A stretch of 64,000 nt of DNA from Palleronia abyssalis (GCF_900302445.1 NZ_ONZF01000001.1:671894-735893); one strand, 5' to 3'. Shown: positions 20,267-30,209, counted from the first letter of the stretch. Notes: generated by a model not told the origin, from the sequence alone. Program-made: numbers and translations.

Positions 20267-21484
20267 CTAGCGGTCGATCTCGCCGAACACGACGTCGAGC
20301 GTGCCAATGATGGCCGACACATCCGCCAGTTGGTGACCCTTTGTCAGATGGTCCATCGCCTGCAGGTGCAGATATCCCGGCGCCCGCAGCTTGGCGCGAT
20401 ACGGCCGGTTCGAGCCGTCGGCGACCATGTACACACCGAACTCGCCCTTCGGCGCCTCGACAGCGGCATAGACCTCGCCTGCGGGGACGTGGAAGCCTTC
20501 GGTGTAAAGCTTGAAGTGGTGGATCAGCGCTTCCATCGAGGTCTTCATGTCAGTGCGCGTTGGCGGGCTCAGCTTGCCACGATGCATGACTGGACCGGGC
20601 TCGTTCCGCAGCTTTTCGCACGCTTGGCGGATGATCTTCACGCTTTCGCGCATCTCCGCCATGCGGACCAGGTAACGGTCATAGCAGTCGCCGTTCTTGC
20701 CCACCGGGACCTGGAACTCGAACTCGTCATAGCACTCGTAAGGTTGCGAGCGGCGCAGGTCCCAGGCCAGGCCCGATCCGCGCACCATCACGCCGGAAAA
20801 GCCCCAATCCTCGATCACCTTTTCGTCCACGACGCCGATATCAACGTTGCGCTGCTTGAAGATCCGGTTGTCGGTGATCAGCCCGTCGATGTCGTCCAGT
20901 ACCTTCAGGAACGGATCGCACCAGGCGTCGATCTCTTCGATCAGCTTCGGCGGCAAATCCTGGTGGACGCCGCCGGGGCGGAAGTAATTGGCGTGAAGTC
21001 GCGCGCCGCAGGCTTCGTCATAGAAGACCATCAGCTTTTCGCGCTCTTCGAAGCCCCACAGGGGCGGGGTCAGCGCGCCGACGTCCATGGCCTGGGTCGT
21101 GACGTTCAGCAGATGCGACAGGATGCGCCCGATCTCGCAGAACAGAACCCGGATCAACTGGCCGCGGCGTGGCACCTCGGTGCCGGTCAGACGCTCGATC
21201 GCCATGACCCACGCATGTTCCTGGTTCATCGGGGCCACGTAATCCAGGCGGTCCAGATAAGGCAGGTTCTGAAGATAGGTGCGGCTTTCCATCAGCTTCT
21301 CGGTCCCGCGGTGAAGCAGGCCGATATGGGGGTCCACCCGCTCGACGATCTCGCCGTCAAGCTCGAGGACGAGCCGCAAAACCCCATGCGCCGCAGGGTG
21401 TTGCGGGCCGAAGTTGATGTTGAAGTTGCGGATCTTCTGCTCTTCGGTTTGAGCGTCGTCGAACTGTTGCGTTCCGTCCATCAT
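20267..21484 (-). CDS. nuoD: NADH-quinone oxidoreductase subunit D
   Basis: 405 residues from ATG at 21484 ([16 protein letters not shown]), preceded by GAGGG; the open frame extends upstream to 21577 but overlaps the preceding small gene. NuoD is the 49-kDa quinone-site subunit related to the hydrogenase large subunit. Signatures: [15 protein letters not shown] (quinone-binding His and Tyr region), [14 protein letters not shown], and the C-terminal [12 protein letters not shown]. Confidence 0.97.
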   Translation of the reverse strand: MMDGTQQFDDAQTEEQKIRNFNINFGPQHPAAHGVLRLVLELDGEIVERVDPHIGLLHRGTEKLMESRTYLQNLPYLDRLDYVAPMNQEHAWVMAIERLTGTEVPRRGQLIRVLFCEIGRILSHLLNVTTQAMDVGALTPPLWGFEEREKLMVFYDEACGARLHANYFRPGGVHQDLPPKLIEEIDAWCDPFLKVLDDIDGLITDNRIFKQRNVDIGVVDEKVIEDWGFSGVMVRGSGLAWDLRRSQPYECYDEFEFQVPVGKNGDCYDRYLVRMAEMRESVKIIRQACEKLRNEPGPVMHRGKLSPPTRTDMKTSMEALIHHFKLYTEGFHVPAGEVYAAVEAPKGEFGVYMVADGSNRPYRAKLRAPGYLHLQAMDHLTKGHQLADVSAIIGTLDVVFGEIDR

Positions 21485-21539
21485 GTCCAAACCCTCATCA
21501 GGTTGCTGTGCCGGTGGCCTAGGCGTGCCGTCCCGGAAT

Positions 21540-21752
21540 TCACGACCGGTCCCCGAAGGCATCGCGGAAAGCGACAATCCACAAGAGGATCAGCGCACCG
21601 ACTGGAAGGATCGCCAGCACCGACACCCATTTCGAGATCCCGTAATTGGGCAGGATCCGCCAGAACGGCACCACCAGCAGGACCGCCATGAACAGGAACC
21701 CCGTCACCATGTCGCCGGTGCCAATCGAGCCCATCATCCCGTTAGGCCCCAT
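21540..21752 (-). CDS. Small membrane protein between nuoC and nuoD
   Basis: 70 residues, two transmembrane helices ([19 protein letters not shown] and [21 protein letters not shown]). Its start overlaps the end of nuoC by 11 bp. It ends 55 bp before nuoD, so it is an integral part of the operon. No family name known to me. Together with the 20066 and 17280 products it makes a set of tiny two-helix proteins interleaved with nuo genes. Confidence 0.6.
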   Translation of the reverse strand: MGPNGMMGSIGTGDMVTGFLFMAVLLVVPFWRILPNYGISKWVSVLAILPVGALILLWIVAFRDAFGDRS

Positions 21753-22350
21753 CCGACTTCTCGTCGCCGGGAAGGATGTAATCCGCGCCTTCCCATGGGC
21801 TCATGAAATCGAACTGGCGATATTCCTGAACCAGGTCGACAGGCTCGTAGACAACCCGTTTCACGGTCTCGTCGTACCGGACTTCGGTATAGCCCGTGGT
21901 GGGGAAATCCTTGCGCAGGGGATGCCCGCGGAAGCCGTAATCGGTCAGAATCCGGCGCAGATCCGGATGACCCGAGAACAGGACGCCGAACATGTCGAAC
22001 ACCTCCCGCTCGAACCAGCCAGCGCTGGGGTGGATCGACGTGACCGAGGGCGCCATCTCGTCCTCGCGCACCTGCGTCTTGAGCCGGATCCGGTGGTTCT
22101 GCCACATGGACAGGAAGTGATAGACCAGATCAAACCGCGCCTCGCGGGCGGGATGGTCGATGGCCGTGATGTCGATCAGGCTGGTAAAGCGGCACGTCTT
22201 GTCCGACTTCAGGAACTCCACCAGCGACTTGATCGAGGACAGGGCCACATGCACCGTCAGCTCGCCGAACGCGATCTCGACGCTCAAGACGCAGTCGGGG
22301 CGGGCGTTGCGAATATGCTCTCCCAGTTCTTGCAGGGCGGTGTCAGACAT
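21742..22350 (-). CDS. nuoC: NADH-quinone oxidoreductase subunit C
   Basis: 202 residues from ATG at 22350 ([10 protein letters not shown]), which has a strong GGAGG ribosome-binding site 5 nt upstream. The open frame continues upstream, but that part is a shadow of nuoB. Conserved 30-kDa subunit motifs: [29 protein letters not shown], and [19 protein letters not shown]. It is a peripheral-arm subunit contacting NuoD. Confidence 0.97.
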   Translation of the reverse strand: MSDTALQELGEHIRNARPDCVLSVEIAFGELTVHVALSSIKSLVEFLKSDKTCRFTSLIDITAIDHPAREARFDLVYHFLSMWQNHRIRLKTQVREDEMAPSVTSIHPSAGWFEREVFDMFGVLFSGHPDLRRILTDYGFRGHPLRKDFPTTGYTEVRYDETVKRVVYEPVDLVQEYRQFDFMSPWEGADYILPGDEKSDGA

Positions 22351-22361
22351 GCGCGCCTCCT

Positions 22362-22910
22362 TCAGCGGGTGATGGTGCCGGTGCGGCGGATTTTCCGCTG
22401 CAATTGCAGGATGCCGTAAAGCAGCGCTTCGGCCGTCGGCGGGCACCCGGGCACATAGATGTCGACGGGCACCACCCGGTCGCAGCCTCGCACGACGGAA
22501 TAGCTGTAGTGATAGTACCCACCCCCGTTCGCACAGGACCCCATCGAGATCACGTATCGCGGCTCGGGCATCTGATCGTAGACCTTGCGCAGCGCGGGGG
22601 CCATCTTGTTGGTCAGCGTACCGGCCACGATCATCACGTCGGCCTGCCGCGGAGAGGCCCGGGGCGCAATTCCGAAGCGTTCGGCGTCGTAGCGCGGCAT
22701 CGAGGTGTGCATCATCTCGACCGCGCAACATGCCAAGCCGAACGTCATCCAGTGAAGCGAGCCGGTGCGCGCCCAGTTGATCAGATCGTCGGCGGTCGTC
22801 AGCAAGAAGCCCTTGTCCGTAAGCTCACGGTTCAGGGTCTGAGTCGCGTTGTCGCGGTCGGGACCGGCGGTCATCGCGCCTTGGGGCGTCGCACCCGGTG
22901 TCACAGCCAT
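22362..22910 (-). CDS. nuoB: NADH-quinone oxidoreductase subunit B (cluster N2)
   Basis: 182 residues; PSST-type subunit holding the terminal 4Fe-4S cluster N2 next to the quinone pocket. The unusual tandem cysteines are Cys61-Cys62 ([12 protein letters not shown]), with the further ligands in [11 protein letters not shown] and [14 protein letters not shown]. It is separated from nuoA by 257 bp, far more than in most nuo operons. Confidence 0.97.
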   Translation of the reverse strand: MAVTPGATPQGAMTAGPDRDNATQTLNRELTDKGFLLTTADDLINWARTGSLHWMTFGLACCAVEMMHTSMPRYDAERFGIAPRASPRQADVMIVAGTLTNKMAPALRKVYDQMPEPRYVISMGSCANGGGYYHYSYSVVRGCDRVVPVDIYVPGCPPTAEALLYGILQLQRKIRRTGTITR

Positions 22911-22965
22911 GATTTTGTCCTCTCACGGAGGCGCAGGGAAGGCCCCGCGCCAAGGTCTTATGTCA

Positions 22966-22992
22966 CCTATAAGCGCCGCCCCCCGCCGTCAA
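22966..22992 (-). promoter_or_regulatory. Candidate internal promoter in nuoA-nuoB spacer
   Basis: On the minus strand TTGACG (22987-22992, five of six to the -35 consensus) is followed after 15 nt by TATAGG (22966-22971, four of six to -10). The short spacing is suboptimal. It lies about 55 bp upstream of nuoB. Prediction by eye only. Confidence 0.3.
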
Positions 22993-23145
22993 CGTGAGGG
23001 GCATGACGCGAAACGTCTCATCCGGTGGTCCGGGCAGGTAAACCGGACACGAGGATCACACCGAATCCGGAACCTACAAAGTGGAAAGGAGCGCGTGACC
23101 GGTGTTCGTGGCCCGCCATCTGCAATGGGCCGCGGCAACCCGGCA

Positions 23146-23165
23146 CCGCAAGCGCTGGCTTACGG
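23146..23165. other. 8-bp hairpin immediately after nuoA
   Basis: CCGTAAGC, loop CAGC, GCTTGCGG on the minus strand, with one U-G pair, starting 2 nt after the nuoA stop codon. There is no U-tract. It may be a 3' stabiliser or processing site for a nuoA segment. Confidence 0.35.
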
Positions 23166-23167
23166 GG

Positions 23168-23533
23168 TCATTCCCAGTCCAGTGCGCCCTTCTTCCACTC
23201 GTAGGCGAACCCGACCGTCAGAACCGCCAGGAAAACCATCATCGACCAGAACGCAGTGTCCGTCATAACCGAGAACGTCGTCGCCCACGGGAAGAGGAAC
23301 GCGATTTCGAGGTCGAAAATGATAAACAGGATCGAGACGAGATAGAATCGAACGTCGAACTTCATCCGGGCGTCGTCGAACGCGTTGAATCCGCATTCGT
23401 AGGCCGAGACCTTTTCGCTGTCGGGATGGCGGACCGCCACGATCAGCGCTGCAAGGATCAGAATGAGCCCGAGCGCGATGGCAAGCCCCAGCAAAATGAG
23501 GATCGGCAGGTAATCTCTCAAAAGATCGTCCAT
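23168..23533 (-). CDS. nuoA: NADH-quinone oxidoreductase subunit A
   Basis: 121 residues with three transmembrane helices, the normal size. The start at 23533 ([16 protein letters not shown]) has GGAG upstream; the extended frame to 23632 is not family-like. Family motifs include [25 protein letters not shown], containing the conserved Cys of the loop between helices 1 and 2, and [11 protein letters not shown]. It is the first gene of the nuo operon. Confidence 0.96.
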   Translation of the reverse strand: MDDLLRDYLPILILLGLAIALGLILILAALIVAVRHPDSEKVSAYECGFNAFDDARMKFDVRFYLVSILFIIFDLEIAFLFPWATTFSVMTDTAFWSMMVFLAVLTVGFAYEWKKGALDWE

Positions 23534-23641
23534 CGCGTCGCTCCGTTCATGCGTCGTCTGCGATCTACCGCCCGGCCGCAGCGGGGTCAACGGCCTGCCC
23601 TGCCCCGACCCTGCCGGAACGATCATCCACAAAAGGACGTG

Positions 23642-23698
23642 ATCGTTTCACATTTTAATCTCAATCGTTTCGGAAAGGTGAATCACTGCCGAAACAAT
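23642..23698. repeat. Repeated ATCGTTTC motif upstream of nuoA
   Basis: ATCGTTTC occurs at 23642-23649 and again at 23664-23671, exactly 22 bp apart (two helical turns). A near-copy in inverted orientation, GAAACAAT, is at 23691-23698. They flank the AT-rich core CATTTTAATC, whose minus strand reads TAAAAT (-10-like), about 120 bp upstream of nuoA. The layout is consistent with an operator, but no regulator can be named. Confidence 0.35.
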
Positions 23699-23731
23699 CC
23701 CGGATAAAACGAACAACTAGGTAAGCAGGCC

Positions 23732-23860
23732 ATGAAAAATATTTTCCTCCCCCAATCCGTCCGGAACTTCCTCAAGACGCCAGCCGGCCATCTGATGATC
23801 GAACTTTCCCTATGGGTGCCTATGGTCGCCTTCGTAGCCGGAATCGCCACAGTGGCGTGA
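23732..23860 (+). CDS. Tiny putative single-helix membrane protein (42 aa)
   Basis: An ATG at 23732 opens a 42-codon frame ending TGA at 23860. The product starts MKNIFLPQSVRNFLKTPAG and ends in a hydrophobic segment (LSLWVPMVAFVAGIATVA) that could span the membrane. The frame fits the only sizeable gap between nuoA and the GST gene, running opposite to both, and follows an AT-rich promoter-like stretch. The ribosome-binding site is weak (AGG region about 10 nt upstream). It could also be non-coding. Confidence 0.4.
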   Translation: MKNIFLPQSVRNFLKTPAGHLMIELSLWVPMVAFVAGIATVA

Positions 23861-23876
23861 TGGGGACCGGCCGCGA

Positions 23877-24542
23877 TCACTCCCACGCCGGATAGAAGTC
23901 CCGGTCGTAGAGCAGTTCGTCGCCCGGCCGCGGCAATGCGGCCTGAAACCCTTCACGTTCGGTGATCAGGTCGTACCAGCGCGCCGTCTCGGGGAACTCG
24001 TCGAGCGGCGCGAAATGCACGCCCATGTAGACCGCCTGTCCGACCGCGATATCTGCGGCCGAAAATCCGCTGGTTAGAAGGTAGTCCCGGTTCTCCACCG
24101 GGGTCGACAGGCGCCCTTCGATGGCGGCATAGCACTTCTTCAGCCGCGCGGCCTCGATCTTCGTGATCGTGGGCGAGCGCATGGAATCCTCGCGCAGGAT
24201 GATGTGTTGCTGGGTCAGGTTTGCGCAATGCTGGCTGACGGTCTCGGCGAAGTGCAGCCAGATGAGGAAATCGGGGCGGTCGATATCCCCGGGCGGACGC
24301 CCCAATCCGCGCTCGGGGAACCGTTCGCACAGGATCTCGGCTATCGCGCCGGTTTCCCAGATGACCTCCCCGTCGATCTCGACCGAGGGCACCCGTCCGG
24401 CGGGGCTGAGCGACAGGTATTCCGGCTCGCGCAGGGACCTGTCGAACGAATGGACCCTCAAGCTGAAATCCACGTCCAATTCGTTCAGAAGCCACAGTGT
24501 CCGCATGGACCTGGTCTGATGACAGTGGTGCAGAACGATCAT
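23877..24542 (-). CDS. Glutathione S-transferase family protein
   Basis: 221 residues. The N-terminal thioredoxin-like half (MIVLHHCHQTRSMRTLWLLNEL, then GRVPSVEIDGEVIWETGAI, with the cis-Pro and the Glu-Thr glutathione contacts) is followed by an all-helical C-terminal domain (FSAADIAVGQAVYMG, the N-capping box). Likely a cytosolic conjugating enzyme of unknown substrate. It overlaps the end of mccA by 4 nt (ATGA), so it is the last gene of that run. Confidence 0.88.
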   Translation of the reverse strand: MIVLHHCHQTRSMRTLWLLNELDVDFSLRVHSFDRSLREPEYLSLSPAGRVPSVEIDGEVIWETGAIAEILCERFPERGLGRPPGDIDRPDFLIWLHFAETVSQHCANLTQQHIILREDSMRSPTITKIEAARLKKCYAAIEGRLSTPVENRDYLLTSGFSAADIAVGQAVYMGVHFAPLDEFPETARWYDLITEREGFQAALPRPGDELLYDRDFYPAWE

Positions 24543-26476
24543 ATCTCGGTATCGTCTCCTTCAAGGATCACCAGCGCATCGCCAGCCGAAACCTGCGCGC
24601 CTTCGGTAACCAGCACCTCGGCGATGCGACCGTCGCGGGGGGCGCGCAGGCTGTGTTCCATCTTCATGGCCTCCAGCACGGCAAGTACCCGGCCGGCTTC
24701 GACCTTTTCCCCGGCTTCGGCATTCAAACGCACGACCCGGCCCGGCATCGGCGCCAGAACCGCATCGCCGGACAGACCGCCCTCATCTGCGACGGCCAGC
24801 GGATCGACGATGTCGAACACGGCGCCGTCGACGGTCACGCGATTGCCATGCCTGACCCCGGGTCTATGCTGCACCGCGTCGATACGCCAGCCCCCGGGGG
24901 TGCGCACCGCAGATGCGGCCCGATCACCGCACGAGATGTCGCGCCTGTCCTTGCCGACGCATGCAACCCGCACCTCCATCGCCTCGCCATCGTGGACAAG
25001 GGAAACCGTCTGACCCAAGGCACCCCACAGGGCGAATCCCTGCAAGTTATCCCCGGGCGCGTCGAGACCGGTCGCGCAAAGCGCGGCGAGGGATACGGCA
25101 CTGATGCCAGGCGCGGCCTTTGCCGTCAGTACGTTGATATCGCGACCTATAAGCCCGGTCTCGACCTCTCCCGACCGGACCTGAGGGTGATCCACCAGTG
25201 CCTTCAGGAACCCGGCATTCGTCACGGTGCCCGCGACGCGAAGCCGCCCCAGCCCGTCCGACAGGCGCTGAAAGGCGATGTCGCGCGTCGGGCCGTGGGC
25301 GATGATCTTCGCGATCATCGGGTCGTAATGCGGGGTGATCTCGTCCCCGGCGCGGATCCCGGTCTCGACCCTCAGCCCGTCGGGAAAATCCAGCGCGGCA
25401 ATCCGTCCCGTCGCCGGAAGGAAGCCCGAAGACGCGTCCTCGGCATAAAGACGGGCTTCGACCGCATGGCCGCGGATCGCAAGACTTTCCTGCGTGACAG
25501 GCAACGCCTCACCGGCCGCGACGCGAAGCTGCCATTCGACAAGATCGACACCCGTCACCTCTTCGGTTACCGGATGTTCAACCTGCAGCCGCGTATTCAT
25601 TTCCATAAAATAGAACCCGTCGGGGGACAGGCGTTCACCACCTTCGACGATGAACTCGATCGTCCCGGCCCCCTTGTAGCCGATCGCTTCGGCCGCAAGG
25701 ACGGCGGCATCGCCCATGGCCTTGCGCATCGCATCCGTCATGCCGGGTGCCGGCGCTTCCTCGATCACCTTCTGGTGACGCCGCTGAAGCGAACAGTCCC
25801 GCTCGAACAGGTGAATCGCTTCCGTGCCGTCCCCGAAGACCTGCACCTCAATATGCCGGGGGCGGGTGATCGCCTTCTCGATCAGGACCGAGTCGTTGCC
25901 GAACGCGCCCTTCGCCTCTGCCCGGGCGGAGGCGAGCGCCTCCTTGAAGTCCGCCTCTTCCTCGACCAGCCGCATCCCCTTGCCGCCGCCCCCCGCGACG
26001 GCCTTGATCATCACGGGCCAGCCGATCTTCGCGGCCTCCTGCGCAAGGCGGACATCGGCCTGATCGACCCCGTGATAGCCCGGCACCACCGGCACACCGG
26101 CCTTTTTCATCACGGCCTTGGCCGCGTCCTTCAGGCCCATCTGCCGCATCGCATCCGCCGACGGACCGATGAAAACCAGCCCCGCCGTCTCGATCGCGTC
26201 GACGAAATCGGGGTTCTCGGACAGGAAGCCGTAGCCGGGATGGATCGCCTCCGCACCGGTTTCACGCGCGGCTTCGACGATCCGGTCGATCCGCAGATAG
26301 CTGTCGGCCGGGGCCGGACCGCCGATATGCACGGCCCTGTCCGCCATCTGGACATGCCGTGCGGTGCGGTCGGCGTCAGAGAAGACGGCCACCGTTTCCA
26401 CCCCCATGCGGCGGCAGGTGTCGATGATCCGGGCGGCGATCTCGCCCCGATTGGCGATCAGGATGCGTCGGAACAT
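24539..26476 (-). CDS. mccA: Methylcrotonyl-CoA carboxylase, biotin-containing subunit
   Basis: 645 residues. It carboxylates its own biotin and, with MccB, converts 3-methylcrotonyl-CoA to 3-methylglutaconyl-CoA in leucine degradation. Domains: biotin carboxylase (1 to about 445, start MFRRILIANRGEIAARII, ATP loop KAVAGGGGKGMRLV, HIEVQVFGD, and EMNTRLQVEHPVTE), a linker, and a C-terminal biotinyl domain with the EAMKMEH motif (biotin-accepting Lys605). Propionyl- or geranyl-CoA carboxylase alpha would look similar; the mccB and ivd neighbours decide for methylcrotonyl. Confidence 0.93.
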   Translation of the reverse strand: MFRRILIANRGEIAARIIDTCRRMGVETVAVFSDADRTARHVQMADRAVHIGGPAPADSYLRIDRIVEAARETGAEAIHPGYGFLSENPDFVDAIETAGLVFIGPSADAMRQMGLKDAAKAVMKKAGVPVVPGYHGVDQADVRLAQEAAKIGWPVMIKAVAGGGGKGMRLVEEEADFKEALASARAEAKGAFGNDSVLIEKAITRPRHIEVQVFGDGTEAIHLFERDCSLQRRHQKVIEEAPAPGMTDAMRKAMGDAAVLAAEAIGYKGAGTIEFIVEGGERLSPDGFYFMEMNTRLQVEHPVTEEVTGVDLVEWQLRVAAGEALPVTQESLAIRGHAVEARLYAEDASSGFLPATGRIAALDFPDGLRVETGIRAGDEITPHYDPMIAKIIAHGPTRDIAFQRLSDGLGRLRVAGTVTNAGFLKALVDHPQVRSGEVETGLIGRDINVLTAKAAPGISAVSLAALCATGLDAPGDNLQGFALWGALGQTVSLVHDGEAMEVRVACVGKDRRDISCGDRAASAVRTPGGWRIDAVQHRPGVRHGNRVTVDGAVFDIVDPLAVADEGGLSGDAVLAPMPGRVVRLNAEAGEKVEAGRVLAVLEAMKMEHSLRAPRDGRIAEVLVTEGAQVSAGDALVILEGDDTEI

Positions 26477-26479
26477 CGG

Positions 26480-27445
26480 CTATCTCCCTGTCATCTTCTG
26501 GCCCCGCGCCAGGTGATCTTCGGCCTCGGCCACCATGCGCGCGAGAATCTCTACGGCGGGGACGCAGTCCCGGATCAACCCGGTCGCCTCCCCCACGATG
26601 GGGGTGCCGGTTTCGGCATCGCCGTCCGCCATGGCATCGCGCCATGCGGCTTGCGCCTGCGGTGTGTGGCGCAGTTGGTGCTCTTGTCCCCGCCAGCGGT
26701 CGCTGAAAGCGTTTCGCATGGATCTGATGGTGAATTCGCCGGGCCAGGTTAGGCCCCGCGCCGCATCGGGAACGGTGGTCCGCACCGTGGCGTCGCCGGT
26801 CGCCTTCATCGCGGCGGACACCAGCCCGCGCGCGACCAGAGCCTCCTCGGCGGCCCAGAACCGGGACCCGACCAGCGCGCCGTCCGCCCCAAGCATCAGC
26901 GCCGCCGCCAGACCGCGCCCGTCCGCGATCCCGCCGGCGGCCAGAAGCAACGTCTCGGGGGCGCGCGCCGCGAGCAGGTCGGCAACCTCGGGGACCAGCG
27001 TCATCGTCGCGCGCCGCAACCCGTGGCCGCCGCCCTCGGCACCCTGGGCGACGATCGCGTCGGCCCCGGCGTCCAGCGCGGCGCGCGCCTGATCTAACGT
27101 CTGAACCTGCAGGATCAGCGGAACGCCCGCCTTGCGCACCATGGCTCCCAAGGCCCCAGGGTCGCCAAAGGACAACATGACGGCAGCGGGTCTGCGCTCC
27201 AACGCCTCTGCCAGGACCCCTTCCGTCACCGACCACGTGATGAACCCGATGCCGACTTGCGACGGCCCGGCAAGGTCCACCTGGTCCCGGATCCAGGCCG
27301 CGTCGCCGTATCCGCCGCCGATCAGCCCAAGGCCGCCCCCGGCGCTTACTGCTGCCGCCAGTCGCCCGCCGGCGGCGGCGGCCATCGGCGCAGACACGAT
27401 CGGGTGGTCGAGCCCGAACCGCGTGGTCAGGCGGGTTGCGATCAT
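26480..27445 (-). CDS. Nitronate monooxygenase family protein
   Basis: 321 residues from ATG at 27445, which overlaps the stop of the ASCH gene (ATGA). FMN-dependent TIM barrel: N-terminal LDHPIVSAPMAAAAGG, the loop VAQGAEGGGHG (nitronate monooxygenase signature AQGxExGGH) and the phosphate site AAGGIADGRG. The family oxidises alkyl nitronates such as propionate-3-nitronate. The true substrate is unknown here. Its placement inside a leucine cluster is unusual and may be a lineage habit. Confidence 0.85.
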   Translation of the reverse strand: MIATRLTTRFGLDHPIVSAPMAAAAGGRLAAAVSAGGGLGLIGGGYGDAAWIRDQVDLAGPSQVGIGFITWSVTEGVLAEALERRPAAVMLSFGDPGALGAMVRKAGVPLILQVQTLDQARAALDAGADAIVAQGAEGGGHGLRRATMTLVPEVADLLAARAPETLLLAAGGIADGRGLAAALMLGADGALVGSRFWAAEEALVARGLVSAAMKATGDATVRTTVPDAARGLTWPGEFTIRSMRNAFSDRWRGQEHQLRHTPQAQAAWRDAMADGDAETGTPIVGEATGLIRDCVPAVEILARMVAEAEDHLARGQKMTGR

Positions 27446-27849
27446 TCCAGCACCTCGATCACCCGGAACCGCTCGCACAGAAGCAGCATGTCTTCCGACC
27501 AGCCGCCGTTTCGCGTGAAGTAGTCGACGTGACCGTCGCGCCATTCGGCGAAGGTGCCTTCCCCTTCGGCCAGGGCAAAGTCTTCGGGGACATCCCGGAA
27601 GGCACATTCGAAGACGTCCACGGTCTCGATCATCACCGCCGGAGTCCAATCCCAGCGGCACGCGATGTCGCGACGGCCGATGGCTGGACGACTTTCCGGG
27701 TCGGCCTCGAACTCGCGCAAGGCTCCGCAGGTCGCCGTCTTCTGGCCTGCGATGACCAGCCCCAGCAGACGGTCGCACAGTTCGGGTCCGTCGCCGAACC
27801 GGAACGTCGTGAAACCTGCGACGCGATCATCCGAGGCCTCTGCGCTCAC
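27442..27849 (-). CDS. ASCH-domain protein
   Basis: 135 residues from a GTG at 27849 that overlaps the mccB stop (GTGA); ends overlapping the nitronate monooxygenase start. ASCH hallmarks: [19 protein letters not shown] (the GxKxxT/S motif), a following beta strand with [11 protein letters not shown] and [21 protein letters not shown] proteins form a PUA-like beta-barrel with RNA-binding or small amidohydrolase activity. The specific role is unknown. Confidence 0.8.
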   Translation of the reverse strand: MSAEASDDRVAGFTTFRFGDGPELCDRLLGLVIAGQKTATCGALREFEADPESRPAIGRRDIACRWDWTPAVMIETVDVFECAFRDVPEDFALAEGEGTFAEWRDGHVDYFTRNGGWSEDMLLLCERFRVIEVLE

Positions 27850-29450
27850 ATCCGGAACACGCCGAAGCGTGTCTCCTCGATCGGGGCGCTGGTGGCAACG
27901 CGCAGGGACAGGGAAAGCACCTCGCGCGCCTTGCGGGGGTCGATGCAGCCGTCGTCCCAGAGACGTGCCGAGGCATAAAGCGGATGGGACTGACGCTCGA
28001 ACTGATCGATCACGGGGCGTTTGAAGGCGACTTCCTCTTCCTCCAGCCACTCTTCCCCGCGTTTTTCCAGTGCCGCGCGGCGAACCTGCGCCAGCACGCC
28101 GGCCGCCTGCGGCCCGCCCATCACGCTGATCCGGCTGTTGGGCCAGCTCCACAGGAAGCGGGGCTGATAGGCGCGGCCGGACATGCCGTAATTGCCGGCC
28201 CCGAACGAGCCCCCGATCAGCATCGTGACCTTCGGCACCGCTGTCGTCGACACGGCCGTGACCATCTTCGCCCCGTGCCGCGCGATTCCTTCCGCCTCGT
28301 ATTTGCGGCCGACCATGAAGCCGGTGATGTTTTGCAGAAACACCAGCGGGATGCGCCGCTGCGAACACAGTTCGACGAAATGCGCCCCCTTCTGTGCGCT
28401 TTCGCTGAAGAGGACGCCGTTATTGGCGACGATCCCCACGGGGCAGCCCATGATGTGGGCAAAGCCGGTCACCAAAGTCTCGCCGAAGCGGGCCTTGAAC
28501 TCGTCGAAGCGAGAGCCGTCGACGATCCGCGCGATGACCTCCCGCACGTCATAGGGGGTCGTCAGGCTTTCGGGAACCACGCCCAGGATCTCGGACGGGT
28601 CGTAGGCCGGGTCCTCGGGGCTCTGCCACTCCAGCGCGGCGGCCGGGTCCCACCCCAAGGATCGGACGGCCTGTCGCGCCAGCGCCAGCGCGTGGGCGTC
28701 GTCCTCGGCCAGGTAATCCGCTACGCCCGACAGCCGGGTGTGGACGTCCCCGCCGCCCAGATCCTCGGCCTCGACCACCTCGCCCGTCGCCATCTTCACC
28801 AGGGGCGGCCCGGCGAGGAAGATCGTCCCCTGTTCTTTAACGATGATCGACACGTCCGACATGGCGGGTACGTAGGCCCCGCCGGCCGTGCACGACCCCA
28901 TGACCACGGCGATCTGCGCGATGCCTGCAGCGCTCATCCTCGCCTGGTTGTAGAAGATGCGCCCGAAATGATCGCGGTCGGGAAACACCTCGTCCTGGTT
29001 CGGCAGGTTCGCGCCGCCCGAATCGACCAGATAGATGCACGGAAGGCGGTTCTCCTCGGCGATCTCCTGCGCGCGCAGGTGCTTCTTGACCGTCATGGGA
29101 TAATAGGTGCCGCCCTTCACGGTGGCGTCGTTAGCCAGCACCATGCACAGCCGCCCCTCGACCCGTCCGATGCCCGCAATGGCGCCGGCGGCGGGGGCTG
29201 CGCCCTCGTACATGTCGTGGGCCGCGGTCAGACCGACTTCGAGGAACGGAGAGCCGGGGTCCAGAACCCCCGCGACGCGATCCCTCGGCAGCATCTTGCC
29301 CCGTGAGATGTGTCGCTCGCGCGCCCGTGTGCCGCCCCCTTCGATGGCCAGGGTGGCGGCCGCCTCGATCTCGGCAAGGGCCTGAAGATGCGCGGTTTCG
29401 TTCGCCTTGAACGCATCGGATCCGATCAGTATCTGCGATTTCAGTTGCAT
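27846..29450 (-). CDS. mccB: Methylcrotonyl-CoA carboxylase, carboxyltransferase subunit
   Basis: 534 residues from the ATG at 29450 with GGAGGG upstream; the open frame extends far upstream, but that is the shadow of an acyl-CoA synthetase. It transfers CO2 from biotin to 3-methylcrotonyl-CoA. Crotonase-fold signatures: [55 protein letters not shown] and [20 protein letters not shown]. The length matches MccB. It forms the dodecamer with MccA. Confidence 0.94.
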   Translation of the reverse strand: MQLKSQILIGSDAFKANETAHLQALAEIEAAATLAIEGGGTRARERHISRGKMLPRDRVAGVLDPGSPFLEVGLTAAHDMYEGAAPAAGAIAGIGRVEGRLCMVLANDATVKGGTYYPMTVKKHLRAQEIAEENRLPCIYLVDSGGANLPNQDEVFPDRDHFGRIFYNQARMSAAGIAQIAVVMGSCTAGGAYVPAMSDVSIIVKEQGTIFLAGPPLVKMATGEVVEAEDLGGGDVHTRLSGVADYLAEDDAHALALARQAVRSLGWDPAAALEWQSPEDPAYDPSEILGVVPESLTTPYDVREVIARIVDGSRFDEFKARFGETLVTGFAHIMGCPVGIVANNGVLFSESAQKGAHFVELCSQRRIPLVFLQNITGFMVGRKYEAEGIARHGAKMVTAVSTTAVPKVTMLIGGSFGAGNYGMSGRAYQPRFLWSWPNSRISVMGGPQAAGVLAQVRRAALEKRGEEWLEEEEVAFKRPVIDQFERQSHPLYASARLWDDGCIDPRKAREVLSLSLRVATSAPIEETRFGVFRM

Positions 29451-29606
29451 GAGCCCTCCCCGCACGGGCTTCAGGCTAGGCCGGGTCGCGGCGGGACGCC
29501 AGACGAAAGCACGACGTCCCGGCGGAACGTCGCGGTGTTTCACGCGCAGGCGTGTTCGCATGTTGCAAGACGGATGGAGCGAAGGCACGCTGCGGAAAAG
29601 ATCACA

Positions 29607-30209
29607 ATGGATGGCCCGATGCGTCTTGTCTTCGTCGCAGCCCTTGCCGGTCTGATCCCGGCCATATCTTTCGCCCAAGGGACGGAGGCCCCGGACCCCG
29701 CGCCCGAGGCCGAGCGCATAATCGGCGCGATCGCCTGCGTTCCCGCCCTGCCCTATCGATTGAGGCACCTGTCCGAACCATTGGACGAGTCCGACACCAT
29801 CGGAACCGTTCCGACGGCGAACTGCTATCCGACGGCCGGATGCGACAACGGCTGGTGCGCCGTCGAGACGACAAGCGGCATGGGCTGGGTCGCGGATCCG
29901 GGCATCACCGTCATCGTGCCGACGTCCGGCGATGGGCCAGAGGCCGATGCCGGGTGCGGACTGTTCGCAATCATCGCGACTGTCGACACGGAAGCGGCCG
30001 CCCAAGCGATGATCGAACAGGATTTCCCCGCGGAGAACACGACCATCCTGAACCACAACCGCCTGCCCAATTTCGAAGACGGCAAGGTCTCGGTCGCGCT
30101 GGGGCCGTTCGCAGCCGCCGAGGTGGCCGAGCAAGCCTTGTCCGGGGTCGACGCACCGGAGGGCTATGTCAAACCGGCCTGCGCGACCCCCACGGCGGCG
30201 CGGGACTAG
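29607..30209 (+). CDS. Secreted protein with SH3-like and SPOR-like regions
   Basis: 200 residues, on the opposite strand to its neighbours. A signal peptide ([20 protein letters not shown], after a short MDGP extension) precedes an SH3b-like segment about 40-105 (two Cys pairs, [15 protein letters not shown]). A C-terminal stretch about 110-190 ([36 protein letters not shown]) resembles SPOR domains that bind peptidoglycan. A periplasmic cell-wall binding role is inference. The start at 29607 has GGAAAAG upstream; its stop shares a CTAG with the convergent gene. Confidence 0.65.
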   Translation: MDGPMRLVFVAALAGLIPAISFAQGTEAPDPAPEAERIIGAIACVPALPYRLRHLSEPLDESDTIGTVPTANCYPTAGCDNGWCAVETTSGMGWVADPGITVIVPTSGDGPEADAGCGLFAIIATVDTEAAAQAMIEQDFPAENTTILNHNRLPNFEDGKVSVALGPFAAAEVAEQALSGVDAPEGYVKPACATPTAARD

